64,000 nt of DNA from CAIOYC01 sp965277345 (GCA_965277345.1 CBDICI010000004.1:682001-746000); one strand, 5' to 3'; counted from the stretch's first letter, positions 8,432 to 19,700 are shown. The notes: generated by a model from the sequence alone, not told the origin. Made by a program: numbers and translations.

Positions 8432-8592
8432 AGCCTGCGCCTACCAAACGAAACCGCCGCGCCCAAAAGCCCCGGACCGGGGCCATGACGCGGCGAGCAA
8501 GAGGAGTTGAACCGCCGCCGAACACCGGGGCGAAAAACGAAGGCGCGTCCTTACACGCTTCCACCCTCCCGCGCAACGGGCGGGCCTTTGAA

Positions 8593-9714
8593 TCAGCGCG
8601 CGCCCGACGCCTGGATGATCGGCAGGGCCGGCGGATTGACCACCAGAGCGGCGGTGGGCGAGCCCGCGCACGCGGGTTCGGCGGGGGTCGGCGACGGCGG
8701 GATCATCGACTGCACCGGGTGCGACTGGCCCGCCGCCTTGGCGATGCACTGCCCGGTATCGATCAGGATGTGCTGGCCAAGGCAGAAGATGTCCTCGTAC
8801 CAGGGCTTGGCCACGGCCAGACACTGATAGAGGTTCAGCTTCGACATGTTGAGGCAGAAGCCGCCGTTGGCGTCGGTCAGCAGCCCCTGCACCGCCGCAT
8901 CGTTCTCGTCGCCGGCCTCGCCGAGCGCTGCCAGGGCCGCCACGGCCAGGCCGCGCGTCACCACCTGGGTGAAGGGCGGCGCGGAGGCGGCGGCGCCGGG
9001 CTCGACGATGCGCGCCTCCACCACCCGGCTGTCGGAGCCGGTCACCGCCTTGCCGATCTGCTGCAGGTCGGTGGGCTCGGCGCTCATCGGCGCGGCGGAG
9101 AGGGTCTTGGCGCTGGCCAGCCGGCCTGCCGGATCGACGACGGGGCCCTTGGACCAGGCCTGATGCTGCACGTCGCGGGCGAACTGGGTGAGCTGCTCGC
9201 CGAGACCCCGGATGCGGGCGCCGTCGGCGTTCAGGTTGGCGATGATCAGCCCCGCCGCCGCCTGCGATCCCGGAAGCGCGGTGGCGTAATAGGGGTCGCT
9301 CAGGAGCTTCTGCGCCAGCTCGCGCCGCTGGGTCGGATCGACCGCATAGGTGCGGACCCCGGCCACGAAGCCCGGCTCCTGCAGGGCGATGACGGCGGCA
9401 TAGGCGATGGCGCCGCGCGACAGCTGCTGCGCCTCGAAGTGTTCACCGGTGGCGAGGGACTCCTCGATGGCCTGGCCGCTGGCGAAGGTCGGGGTGATCC
9501 CCTCGGCATGGCGGACATAGGAGCGGAACTCGCTGGCTTCCTGCACCACGTGGCTCGACAGCGCGACGGGCGGCGGCGGCAAGGCGTGCTGCGGGATCGG
9601 CGCGGGCGGCAGCGGCGGCGGCGCGGGGGTGGAGCAAGCCGCCAGGATCGACGCGCCCACCGTGGCCAGGGCGAGCAGTCGGAGGGAGGTGAAACGGGGC
9701 AGGACGAAGTGCAT
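8593..9714 (-). CDS. Putative lipoprotein of unknown function
   Basis: A 373-residue predicted lipoprotein: a basic/hydrophobic signal with lipobox ILAAC (Cys27), then a proline-rich linker (PAPPPLPPAPIPQ), then an alpha-helical Ala-rich body. The C-terminal third has cysteines in GGFCLNMSKLNLYQCLAVAK, IFCLGQH and GQCIAKA, which could form disulfides in the periplasm. I recognise no family. It lies between prs and rplY, a place where these two genes are normally adjacent, and all three read the same way. Confidence 0.85.
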   Translation of the reverse strand: MHFVLPRFTSLRLLALATVGASILAACSTPAPPPLPPAPIPQHALPPPPVALSSHVVQEASEFRSYVRHAEGITPTFASGQAIEESLATGEHFEAQQLSRGAIAYAAVIALQEPGFVAGVRTYAVDPTQRRELAQKLLSDPYYATALPGSQAAAGLIIANLNADGARIRGLGEQLTQFARDVQHQAWSKGPVVDPAGRLASAKTLSAAPMSAEPTDLQQIGKAVTGSDSRVVEARIVEPGAAASAPPFTQVVTRGLAVAALAALGEAGDENDAAVQGLLTDANGGFCLNMSKLNLYQCLAVAKPWYEDIFCLGQHILIDTGQCIAKAAGQSHPVQSMIPPSPTPAEPACAGSPTAALVVNPPALPIIQASGAR

Positions 9715-9837
9715 GAATACGGTTCCGGGGGCGGTAATGGCTTAGCTTGGCCCGTACAAAGACCAGGCCGGCACGCTGATGGTTCGATCACGCTCATAAG
9801 GCGGGCAAATCCTTAGCGGATATTTACCCTGCGACAT

Positions 9838-10773
<936 letters not shown>

Positions 10774-10847
10774 CGGCGTGGTCCTGCGGTGAAGGGGATC
10801 GGCAGGCTTCTAGGCGGGCGGCCTTGGGGGGGCAAGGCCTACAGCCG

Positions 10848-11423
10848 TCAGCGCTCATGCGCCGCCTCCCGCGCGCGGCGGCGGTTGAGGCCGAGACTGC
10901 GCAGGGCCACCAGGATCGACAGGGCGTTGGCCGCGATCTCCAGCCCGGTCCGCGCCTGGGCCACATAGTTCACATAGCTCGATCCGGCGTTCAGCAGCAG
11001 CACCATGGCGGCGGAGATCAGCTGGGCCGGAACCTTGAATACGCCGGCGACGGCGCCGGTCACCGAGTCGTACAGGTGCGAGGCGCCGTACAGGGTCTGG
11101 TGCGTCGCCCAGGCATAGGTGTCGAAGGCCAGGATCGGCGGGAAGACCAGCAGCAGGTAGACCACCATGGCGCCGAGCCAGAGCATGGCCTCGCTGGACC
11201 GGCCCGAGATCAGAAGGCCCGCGCCCCGGATCGCGAACCACACCTCGAGGGCCACCAAGCCCACCAGCATGACCGCCAGCAGCACGTCCACCACCGTGCC
11301 CAGCGGCACGCCCACGAACATGTTGGCGGCGATGGCCGAGGCGACCGCCGCCAGAAGCGCGATCAGCCACCAGCGTCCGAAGGCGCCGAGCGCCGCCATC
11401 GATCCATCCGCCGCCCGCGTCAT
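10848..11423 (-). CDS. Multi-pass inner membrane protein, unknown
   Basis: A 191-residue protein with about five hydrophobic segments: WWLIALLAAVASAIAA, VVDVLLAVMLVGLVALEVWF, MLWLGAMVVYLLLVFPPIL, and two weaker ones towards the C-terminus, which ends in a basic tail (NRRRAREAAHER). No family recognised. It lies 74 bases upstream of prs on the same strand and divergent from the acyl-CoA synthetase. Confidence 0.75.
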   Translation of the reverse strand: MTRAADGSMAALGAFGRWWLIALLAAVASAIAANMFVGVPLGTVVDVLLAVMLVGLVALEVWFAIRGAGLLISGRSSEAMLWLGAMVVYLLLVFPPILAFDTYAWATHQTLYGASHLYDSVTGAVAGVFKVPAQLISAAMVLLLNAGSSYVNYVAQARTGLEIAANALSILVALRSLGLNRRRAREAAHER

Positions 11424-11635
11424 CCGACAGTCTCCCCAGCCCGTTAACCATCCTGCGCGCAGACGGCCGGGCTTGAAACCTTGGTCGCCTGTCTGGGGTG
11501 TCGCCCGTCGGGGATGCGCAGGGACCGCGCGTCGCTGCCGCCACCGCCTCCGCTTATCGCGGATCGTGAAAGCGCCGCGCTTGACCCGGCGGGGGCGGGC
11601 GAGGCAAATCGCAACACATGGGGAAGCGAAACACG

Positions 11636-13432
11636 ATGGGCTTCTGGGCTCGGCTCCAGCGAGAAGCGCGCTTCCTCGGCGGCGTCAGGCGTTCGCTGAA
11701 ACGCCTGAAGGGCGTGGAGGGCGACAGCCGCCAGCTGCTCTGCGACGACCTCGAAGCGGCGGTGGACAAGTGGCCGCAGCGGCCCGCCATCGAGTTCGAA
11801 GGCCGCACCCTGAGCTACGCCCAGCTCGACGCCATGGCCAACCGCTACGCCCACTGGGCCTCCGGCCGCGGCATCAAGCGGGGGGATACGGTGGCGCTGT
11901 TCATGCCCAACCGGCTGGAATACATCCCCGCCTGGTACGGCCTGTCCAAGGTCGGGGTCGCCACGGCGCTGATCAACAACAACCTGACCGGCGCGGCGCT
12001 GTGTCATTGCCTGAAGATCTCCGGCGCGGCGCATCTGATCGCCGACGCCGAGACGGCCCCGGCGTTCGAGGCGGTGCGCGACGATCTCGGCCGCTCGATG
12101 ATGGAGTGGATCGTGGGCGGCGCCTCGGCCCGGGCGGACCGCGACCTCGACCGGACCCTGAAGGGCGTCTCCTCGCTGCGCCCCACCCGCGAGACGGCGC
12201 GCTACGGCGTCACAGCCAAGGACACGGCGCTCTACATCTTCACCTCGGGCACCACCGGTATGCCCAAGGCGGCGCGCATCCCGCATACGCGCGCCCAGAC
12301 CTATATGCGCGGCTTCGCCGGCTCTACCGAGGCCAGGCCGGAAGACAAGATCTACATCCCGCTGCCGCTGTATCACGCCACCGGCGGGCTCTGCGCGGTG
12401 GGCGCGGCGCTGCTGACCGGCGGCCAGATCGTGCTGAAGCGCAAGTTCTCCGCCAGCCAGTTCTGGGACGACATGGCCCGGCACGGCTGCACCATGTTCG
12501 TCTATATCGGCGAGCTTTGCCGCTATCTGGTCAACCAGCCGGTGCAGGACGCGGAGCGCACCCCCGTCAGGCTCGCCTTCGGCAACGGCCTTCGCCCGGA
12601 CGTATGGGACAAGATGCTCGGCCGGTTCCGCATCGAGCGGATTTTGGAGTTCTACGGCTCTACCGAGGGCAATGTCTCGATCCTGAACTTCGACGGCAAG
12701 CCCGGCGCCATCGGCCGCATCCCCAAATATCTGGCCGGCCGCTTCAACGTGAAGCTGGTCCAGTTCGACAACGAGGCGGAAGAGCCTATCCGCAACGCCC
12801 AGGGCTTCTGTATGCCCTGTCCAGTGGGCGAGATCGGCGAGGCCATCGGCGAAATCCGGTCGGACGATCCCCGCTCCAACTTCACCGGCTATGCCGACAA
12901 GGCCGCCACCGAGAAGAAGATCCTGCGCGACGTGTTCAGGCGTGGCGACGCCTGGTTCCGCACCGGCGACCTCCTACGGCAGGATGGCGAGGGCTATTTC
13001 TACTTCGTCGACCGGGTGGGCGACACCTTCCGCTGGAAGGGCGAGAACGTGGCCACCAGCGAGGTGGCCGAACACCTGGCCCAGGTTCCGGGCGTGAAGG
13101 AGGCCAATGTCTACGGCGTGCCGGTTCCGGGGGTGGAGGGCAAGGCCGGCATGGCGGCGATCACGGCCGGGGAGGGGTTTTCGGTGGAAGCCTTGGCCGC
13201 GGCGGTGAACGAGGGGCTGCCCGCCTATGCGCGTCCGGTGTTCCTGCGCCTGCAGCCGGAGATGGAGACCACCGGCACCTTCAAATACCGCAAGATGGAC
13301 CTGGTGGAACAGGGGTTCGATCCCGCCCAAGTCGAAGGCGACCCCCTCTATGTCCGCGATCCGGAGACCGGCTACCGGCCGCTGACGCCCGACCTGTTCG
13401 CCAAGATCATGGCGGGCGAGTTCCGGTTCTAG
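11636..13432 (+). CDS. Long-chain acyl-CoA synthetase, FATP/VLACS type
   Basis: A 598-residue AMP-forming enzyme activating long or very long fatty acids to CoA thioesters. The AMP-binding loop is TSGTTGMPKAARIPHTR, followed by YGSTEGN and the late motif RTGDLLRQDGEGYFYFVDRV with GDTFRWKGENVATSEV. The spacing and KGENV...V pattern are those of the fatty-acid transport protein group rather than FadD. The start at 11636 was preferred because GGGGAAG lies just upstream; an ATG six codons earlier (11618) is possible. Its N-terminus is basic and amphipathic, suggesting membrane contact. Confidence 0.92.
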   Translation: MGFWARLQREARFLGGVRRSLKRLKGVEGDSRQLLCDDLEAAVDKWPQRPAIEFEGRTLSYAQLDAMANRYAHWASGRGIKRGDTVALFMPNRLEYIPAWYGLSKVGVATALINNNLTGAALCHCLKISGAAHLIADAETAPAFEAVRDDLGRSMMEWIVGGASARADRDLDRTLKGVSSLRPTRETARYGVTAKDTALYIFTSGTTGMPKAARIPHTRAQTYMRGFAGSTEARPEDKIYIPLPLYHATGGLCAVGAALLTGGQIVLKRKFSASQFWDDMARHGCTMFVYIGELCRYLVNQPVQDAERTPVRLAFGNGLRPDVWDKMLGRFRIERILEFYGSTEGNVSILNFDGKPGAIGRIPKYLAGRFNVKLVQFDNEAEEPIRNAQGFCMPCPVGEIGEAIGEIRSDDPRSNFTGYADKAATEKKILRDVFRRGDAWFRTGDLLRQDGEGYFYFVDRVGDTFRWKGENVATSEVAEHLAQVPGVKEANVYGVPVPGVEGKAGMAAITAGEGFSVEALAAAVNEGLPAYARPVFLRLQPEMETTGTFKYRKMDLVEQGFDPAQVEGDPLYVRDPETGYRPLTPDLFAKIMAGEFRF

Positions 13433-13496
13433 GAACGCTTTGCGACGTTGCTGTCCGCCCTTAAGCTGGCCGCCTTTCCATCCGCGAGGCTTAACG

Positions 13497-14147
13497 ATGA
13501 TCAGACGCGTGTTGCTGTCGGCCCTGGCGTCCGCCGCCCTGGTGTTCCCCTCTGCGCCTGCCCTGGCGCAGACAGTCGCCACGGCCCCGCCGGCCAAGCC
13601 GGAACCCGCCATGGGCCGCATCGTGCGGGTGGACCTCGAGACCGGGGCCGGCAGGATCGTGCTGGAGCTTTACCCCGACAAGGCGCCGATCACGGTGGCC
13701 AACTTCCTTCATTACGTGGACACCCACCGCTTCGCCGGGACCCACTTCTTCCGCGCCGCACGGGCGCCGGGCGCGCCCAATGCGGGCCTGATCCAGGGGG
13801 TGGGCTTTACCGACGCGGGCAAGCTCTACAAACCGATCGCCCTGGAGCCGACCTCGCAGACCGGGCTGCACCACGGCGACGGCGCCATCTCCATGGCCCG
13901 CCAGGCGCCCAACTCCGCCCAGGCCGACTTCTTCATCGCCATCGGCGACAGTCCTTATCTGGACGCCGATCCCTCCAAGCCCGGCGACAATCTCGGCTAC
14001 GCCATGTTCGGCCGGGTGGCGGAGGGGATGGAGGTGGCGCGCGCCATCCTGGCCATGCCGACGAACGGCCACGCCCGCAATCCCACCATGCAGGGGCAGA
14101 TCCTCACCGATCCGGTACCGATCGTCTCGGCGCGGCGGGAAGGCTGA
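13497..14147 (+). CDS. Periplasmic cyclophilin-type peptidyl-prolyl isomerase
   Basis: A 216-residue prolyl isomerase with a cleavable signal peptide (MIRRVLLSALASAALVFPSA, cut after ALA). The cyclophilin domain shows ITVANFLHYVDTHRFAGTHF, SMARQAPNSAQADFFIAIGD and GYAMFGRVAEGMEV. Loops are more divergent than in cytoplasmic PpiB. The ATG at 13497 has GAGG upstream. Confidence 0.92.
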   Translation: MIRRVLLSALASAALVFPSAPALAQTVATAPPAKPEPAMGRIVRVDLETGAGRIVLELYPDKAPITVANFLHYVDTHRFAGTHFFRAARAPGAPNAGLIQGVGFTDAGKLYKPIALEPTSQTGLHHGDGAISMARQAPNSAQADFFIAIGDSPYLDADPSKPGDNLGYAMFGRVAEGMEVARAILAMPTNGHARNPTMQGQILTDPVPIVSARREG

Positions 14148-14163
14148 GATAGCCATTCGGAAC

Positions 14164-14331
14164 CCTCTCCCCCCTTGCGGGGTCGAGATGCGAAGCGGGC
14201 CAACGATTTGGCCCGCTCAAGCCGAGCAGGCAGGAGGGGGGTGTAAGCGCGCGGCTGAAAGGTTGGCGCTTTAGGGACGGCCATCTGACGATGGCCGCAC
14301 CCCCCCAACCCCTCCCCGCAAGGGGGAGGGG
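14164..14331. repeat. Palindromic repeat region upstream of imuA
   Basis: CCTCTCCCCCCTTGCGGGG (14164-14182) is near-perfectly inverted as CCCCGCAAGGGGGAGGGG (14314-14331). Inside, GCGGGCCAA (14195-14203) pairs with TTGGCCCGC (14208-14216) around a CGAT loop. It may terminate the cyclophilin transcript and insulate the SOS-controlled imuA promoter. No gene is seen in 14148-14367. Confidence 0.75.
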
Positions 14332-14367
14332 CTTTGAGTCCGATAACCTTGACTCCATCACGGACTA

Positions 14368-14382
14368 GAACAAAGAATGAAC
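14368..14382 (+). promoter_or_regulatory. LexA (SOS) box GAAC-N7-GAAC in front of imuA
   Basis: GAAC at 14368-14371 and GAAC at 14379-14382 are separated by exactly seven bases, the alphaproteobacterial LexA consensus. The box ends two bases before the likely GTG start of imuA, so bound LexA should block expression of imuA-imuB-dnaE2. DNA damage would relieve this. Confidence 0.85.
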
Positions 14383-14384
14383 AC

Positions 14385-15086
14385 GTGCCTGTTCAATCCT
14401 CCCTCCCCGCCGAGGTCGCCGCGCTTTCGCGGCGCTTCGACGCCTCGGTGCTCACCCCTTCCCTGGGGCTGGAGGAGGTGTGCGTGCACGACGCCGGGAG
14501 CCTGGCGGCGGGGCTGGCCTTTCTGGTCTCGCGGCCGAAAGGAAGCGCCAAACCCGATGACCGGCTGGTGGCGCTGGTCGCGCCCCGGTTCTGGCTGGCG
14601 GAACGGGGCCGGCCGTATGGCGGGGGGCTGGCCGGTTTGGGCCTGGGGCGCGGCCGGCTGCTGGTGGTCACGCCCCGCAACGAGGGGGAGGCGCTGTGGG
14701 CGCTGGAGGAGGTGCTGCGCTCCGGCGCGGTCTCGCTCGCCATCGGCGCGGTGGAGGGGGCGAGCCTCGTCGCCACCCGCCGGCTGGACATGATCGCCCG
14801 CGCCGCCCACGCCATGACGGCCCTGATCCGCACCACCCCCCAGCGCAATCTGTCCGCTGCGCGCCGCCGCTGGCGTGTACGAGCGGCCCCCTCGGCGCCG
14901 CATCCCTGGGACGCCAGGGCCTCCGGTCCCGCCCGCTGGCGCGCCACGCTGGAGCGGAGCCGGGACGGGTCGAGCGGCGAAACCCTGCTGGAGTTCGACG
15001 ATGAAACGCTACGCCTCCGTCTGGTTGATGGACTGGCCGATCACGGCCTGGCGCTGGGCGCGTCAGGGCAGGGCCACGCCGCCTGA
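14385..15086 (+). CDS. imuA: ImuA, RecA-like mutasome accessory protein
   Basis: A 233-residue RecA/SulA-related protein, first gene of the damage-inducible mutagenesis cassette. Recognised by position and by SLGLEEVCVHDAGSLAAGLA, LGRGRLLVVTPRNEGEALWA, and RRLDMIARAAHAMTALIRTT. It has no Walker A. The GTG at 14385 is the most likely start because it follows the SOS box; a TTG at 14349 or 14334 is possible, and no good ribosome site is visible for any. Its end overlaps imuB by 86 bases, unusually long for this cassette. Confidence 0.88.
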   Translation: MPVQSSLPAEVAALSRRFDASVLTPSLGLEEVCVHDAGSLAAGLAFLVSRPKGSAKPDDRLVALVAPRFWLAERGRPYGGGLAGLGLGRGRLLVVTPRNEGEALWALEEVLRSGAVSLAIGAVEGASLVATRRLDMIARAAHAMTALIRTTPQRNLSAARRRWRVRAAPSAPHPWDARASGPARWRATLERSRDGSSGETLLEFDDETLRLRLVDGLADHGLALGASGQGHAA

Positions 15087-16734
15087 GGCGGGGTCCGGTC
15101 GTGGGCCCGGACCTGCCGAGGCCGAACCCTTCGCCTTGGTCGAGCGCACCGGCGGCGGCCTGATCCTGCACGCCCTGACGCCGCAGGCGCGCGCCTTGGG
15201 GCTGAAGCTCCACCAGTCCCACGCCGACGCCTGCGCCATCGTGCCCAACTTGGCCAGCGCCCCCGCCGAGCCCGCACGAGCGGCGCAGGCCTTGCGGCGT
15301 CTGGCCGGCTGGATGGAGCGCTACTCGCCCTTCGTGACCCTCGATTCCACCTCCGAGGGCCTGGAGGGCCTGTTCATCGACCTCACCGGCGGCCAGCACC
15401 TGTTCGGCGGCGAAGGGGCCATGGTGAAGCAGATGCTGGCGGCCCTGGAGGGGCTGGGCGCGCCCGCCCGCATCGGCGTGGCCGATACGCCGGGCGCGGC
15501 CTGGGCGCTGGCCCGCTATGGCGGCGGCGTCATCAACAGCGCGCCGGAACAGGCGGTCCGCGAAGCCCTGGCCGGCCTGCCGGTGGCCGGCCTTCGCCTG
15601 TCGTCCCAAGCGGTGCAGCTGTTGAACCGGTTTGGCCTTCGGCGCATCGGCGCCCTCTACGACCTGCCGCGCGCGGCGCTGGCGCGGCGGTTCCGCGACG
15701 CCGAGGCGCTGAATGTGCTGCAGCGGCTGGACCAGGCGCTGGGTGTGCTCGGCGAACCGCTGACGCCGGTCACGGCGCCCGCCATTTACCGGGTGCAGAC
15801 GGTGTTCTTCGAGCCGATGACCAGCCCCGAGGTCGTCGCCCTCGAAGCCGCGTCGCTGGTGGATCGTCTGGCGGCGACGCTGGAGCAGGACGGCATGGGC
15901 GCGCGGCGCCTGCGCCTCACGGGGTTCCGCGTGGATGGGCGCGTCACCCGGCTGGAGGTCCGGCTGGCCGCCCCTTCGCGGAAGTCCGCCCACCTGCTGC
16001 GCCTGCTCCGCGACAAGGGCTATGAGCATCTCGACCTCGGCTTCGGCGTGGACGCCCTGGCCCTCTCCGCGCTGGTGGCCGAGCCGCTGCACGCCCGCCA
16101 GGTCACGGTGCTGGACGATCGGATACGCGCCCAGGCGGAGGCGCGCGACGCCCTGATTGACCGGCTGGCCGCGCGACTGGGGCAGGACGCGGTGCTGAGC
16201 CCCCGTCCGGCGGAAAGCTGGTTGCCCGAAGCGGCGGAGCGGCTCATGCCGTTTTTAGCCACGCAGACTGATGGGAAAGCCCCCTGCACCGCCTCTCCTC
16301 ATCCTGAGGCGCCCGCGCAGCGGGCCTGGATCAAGTCCGGGGTCGCACCTCAGGATGAGGAACGAAATAAACCCCTAAAGTCGTTCTCAAACAGTCTCTT
16401 GGACGAGCCGGCGACGCCCCCCGATCTCGGCGCGCGGCCGATCCTGCTGTTCGATCCGCCCGAACCGATCGAGGCCATGGCGGAACTGCCCGACGGCGCG
16501 CCGGCGCGCTTCACCTGGCGGCGCGCGCCGCGGCGGGTGACCCGCGCCTCGGGCCCCGAACGGCTGGCGCCGGAATGGTGGAAGCTCCAAGCCGGTCGCT
16601 GGTCTGGCCGGGCGCGCGACTATTACCGGATCGAGGACGAGGCGGGCGGCCGCTACTGGGTGTTTCGCGAGGGACTGTATGGTCTCGATCTCGATCCGCC
16701 GCCGCGCTGGTGGATGCACGGCCTGTTCCCATGA
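15001..16734 (+). CDS. imuB: ImuB, catalytically dead Y-family polymerase homologue
   Basis: A 577-residue Y-family-like protein acting as hub between the beta clamp, ImuA and DnaE2 in translesion synthesis. It begins MKRYASVWLMDWPITAW, without the acidic pair of active Y-family polymerases. The late ImuB region is clear: LSPRPAESWLPEAAERL, then PILLFDPPEPIEAMAELPDG, and the C-terminal YWVFREGLYG. Between these, residues about 431-470 are encoded by a palindromic repeat (16297-16360) and an AT-richer stretch with rare codons, an in-frame insertion absent from the family pattern. Stop and dnaE2 start overlap as ATGA. Confidence 0.93.
   Translation: MKRYASVWLMDWPITAWRWARQGRATPPEAGSGRGPGPAEAEPFALVERTGGGLILHALTPQARALGLKLHQSHADACAIVPNLASAPAEPARAAQALRRLAGWMERYSPFVTLDSTSEGLEGLFIDLTGGQHLFGGEGAMVKQMLAALEGLGAPARIGVADTPGAAWALARYGGGVINSAPEQAVREALAGLPVAGLRLSSQAVQLLNRFGLRRIGALYDLPRAALARRFRDAEALNVLQRLDQALGVLGEPLTPVTAPAIYRVQTVFFEPMTSPEVVALEAASLVDRLAATLEQDGMGARRLRLTGFRVDGRVTRLEVRLAAPSRKSAHLLRLLRDKGYEHLDLGFGVDALALSALVAEPLHARQVTVLDDRIRAQAEARDALIDRLAARLGQDAVLSPRPAESWLPEAAERLMPFLATQTDGKAPCTASPHPEAPAQRAWIKSGVAPQDEERNKPLKSFSNSLLDEPATPPDLGARPILLFDPPEPIEAMAELPDGAPARFTWRRAPRRVTRASGPERLAPEWWKLQAGRWSGRARDYYRIEDEAGGRYWVFREGLYGLDLDPPPRWWMHGLFP
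16297..16360. repeat. Palindromic repeat inserted in frame in imuB
   Basis: CCTCATCCTGAGG (16297-16309) and CCTCAGGATGAGG (16348-16360) form a perfect 13-base inverted repeat. It is the core also found between genes at 7681-7728. Here it is translated as roughly residues 433-454 of ImuB. The following 40 bases are AT-rich for this genome. Confidence 0.85.
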
Positions 16735-19700
16735 GCACGCGCCAATATGTCGAGCTCGACTGTCGCTCCAACTTCAGCTTCCTGGAGGGCGGGTCGAAGG
16801 CGGATGAACTGATCGTCCAGGCCTATGCCCAGGGCTTGACCGGCATCGGTTTCGCCGACCGCAACACCCTGGCCGGCGTGGTGCGCGGCCACCGCGCGCT
16901 GCGTGAGCTGAAGGAGAGCGATACGCCGGAAACCGTCGCCCTGCGCGAACGGTTCGGGCCGGTCACGCTGCGCTATCTGGTGGGATCGCGCCTGGTGTTC
17001 GAGGACGGGGCCGAGCTGATCGTCTACCCCCGCGACCGGGCCGCCTATGGGCGGCTCAGCCGGATCCTGACGCTGGGCAAGAGTCGGATCGACGCCAGTG
17101 GCGACGCGCCGGGCTCTGACGATCCGGACCGGATCGCCAAGGGCGATTGCCGGCTGGACTTCGCCGGGGCGGCGGCGCTGGGCGGTGGCCTGACCGCGCT
17201 GGTCCCCGCCCCGGCCCGCATCGACGGCGTGTTCGAGCGGCGGCTGCGCGCCTGGCGCGCGGCGTGGCCGGACGATCTCTACCTCGCCGTCTCGCCCCGG
17301 CGGCGGGGCGATGACCGGGCGCGGCTGAACCGGCTGGCGACGCTGGCCGCACAGACCGGCGCCCCCATGGTGGCTACCAATGCGGTGCTCTATCACCACC
17401 CCGAGCGGCGCCCGTTGCAGGACGTGCTGACCTGTATCCGCGAAAAGACCACCATCGACGAGGCGGGCTTTCGGCTGCAGGCCAATGCCGAGCGGCACCT
17501 GAAACCGGCGGCGGAGATGGCGCGGCTGTTCCGCGGCCACGAGGCGGCGCTGGACCGGACGGTGGAGATCGCCGGGCAGATCGGCTTCGACCTCACCCAG
17601 CTCAGCTACCACTATCCCAATGAGCCGATCCCGCCGGGCTGGACCGCCAACCGGCGGCTGGCGCAACTGGTGTGCCAGGGTGCGCGGGAGCGATTCCCCC
17701 AAGGCGTCCCGGCGAAAATCAAGCAGACGATCTTCAAGGAACTGCGCCTGATCCGGGCGCTCGAATACCCGCACTACTTCCTCACCGTGCACGATGTCGT
17801 GACCTGGGCGCGCGCCCCGGAGCGGGACATCCTGTGTCAGGGACGGGGTTCGGCCGCCAATTCCGTGGTCTGCTTCTTCCTTGGCGTCACGGCGGTCAAT
17901 CCTGCCGAGCAGGACCTCCTGATCGAACGGTTCATCTCCGCCGACCGCAGCGAACCGCCCGATATCGATATCGACTTCGAGCACGAACGGCGTGAACTGG
18001 TGATGCAGTACGTGTACGATCGCTATGGGCGCCACCGTGCGGCCATCTGCGCCACGGTGATCCACTATCGTCCGCGTTCGGCGATCCGCGACGTGGGCAA
18101 GGCGCTGGGCCTGACCGAGGATGTGACCGCGCAGCTGGCCAACACGGTCTGGGGCTCGTTCGGCTCGCGGATCGAGGATGCGCATGTGGACGGGACGGGC
18201 GTAAGGCGCGCCGATCCGCGCATGGCCATGGCGCTCGACATCACCCGCCAGTTGATCGGCTTCCCGCGGCACCTGTCCCAGCACGTGGGCGGCTTCATCC
18301 TCACCCAAGGACCGCTGGTGGAGACCGTGCCGGTGGGCAACGGCGCCATGAAGGACCGGACCTTCATCGAATGGGACAAGGACGATATCGACGAATTGAA
18401 GATCATGAAGGTCGATGTGCTGGCGCTCGGCATGTTGACCTGTATCAAAAGGGCGTTCGGCATGATCGAACGACAGTATGGTCCAAAGCTCAGCCTGGCG
18501 CGGACGCCGCGTGACCGGCCGCTGGTCTACCGGATGCTGCAGAAGGCGGATTCGCTCGGCGTGTTCCAGGTGGAAAGTCGGGCGCAGATGTCCATGCTGC
18601 CGCGGCTTTTGCCGGAAAACCTCTACGACCTGGTGGTGGAGGTGGCGATCGTGCGACCCGGCCCGATCCAGGGCGGCATGGTCCATCCCTACCTGAAGCG
18701 GCGAAGGGAAAAGCGCGAGGCCGAGGCGCGGGGTGAAATCTACGATCCGGGCTACCCGTCGCCGAGGCCGGAACATCCGAAGGACGAGCTGAGGGACGTT
18801 CTGCACAAGACGCTGGGCGTGCCCCTGTTCCAGGAACAGGCGATGCGGATCGCCATGGTCGCGGCCCAGTTCACCGGCGGTCAGGCCAATGGCCTGCGTC
18901 GCGCCATGGCCACCTTCCGCAATGTGGGCACCATCGGCACATTTGAAGAACAGATGGTCGGGGGCATGATAAAGCGCGGCTATGATCCCGACTTCGCCGC
19001 CGCCTGTTTCAAGCAGATCAAGGGGTTCGGCGAATACGGCTTTCCGGAAAGCCACGCCGTTTCCTTCGCCCATCTGGTCTACGTCTCCTCCTGGCTGAAA
19101 TGCTTTTATCCGGAGGTGTTCTGCGCCGCGCTGCTGAACAGCCAGCCGATGGGGTTCTATTCCCCCGCCCAGATCGTCCGCGACGCCCGCGCGCACGGGG
19201 TGGAGGTGCGCCACCCCGAGGTGAACGCCAGCGAATGGGACTGCACGCTGCAGCCCCGACCTTCGCGGCGCCGCCGCGCGGTTCGCCTGGGCTTCTCCCG
19301 CATCGACGGATTCCGCCGGGACTGGGCGGATCAGATTCTGGCGGCGGGCGCGGCGGACGGCCCGTTCGCCTCCATCGACGACCTGCGCGCCCGCGCCCGG
19401 CTGCCGGCCGCGGCGCTCGATAGTCTGGCGGCGGCGGACGCCATGGGCTCCTTCGCCCTGACCCGCCGTCCCGCGCTGTGGGCCGCCAAGGGCCTGCCCC
19501 GCACCGGCAGGGCGAGCGCGCCCGCGCCGTTGTTCGCCTATGCCGGCATCGACGAGGGGGACGGGGCCGAGGGGGCGGCCCGGCTACCCGTCCTGGCCGC
19601 GTCGGAGGAGGTAGTGTCCGACTACGAGACCCTCAAGCTTTCGCTCAAGGGCCATCCGATGGAGTTTCTGCGCGAACGGTTCCAAGGCATGGGCGCCATC

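Noticed and set aside
14377..14793. ATG-started 138-codon frame right at the SOS box as the first gene of the cassette
   Set aside because: Its protein is Trp/Arg/Gly-rich without family motifs, while the overlapping frame encodes ImuA.
16653..19214. An 853-codon minus-strand open frame opposite dnaE2
   Set aside because: Shadow of dnaE2; Arg/His/Gly-rich with no recognisable motif or ribosome site.
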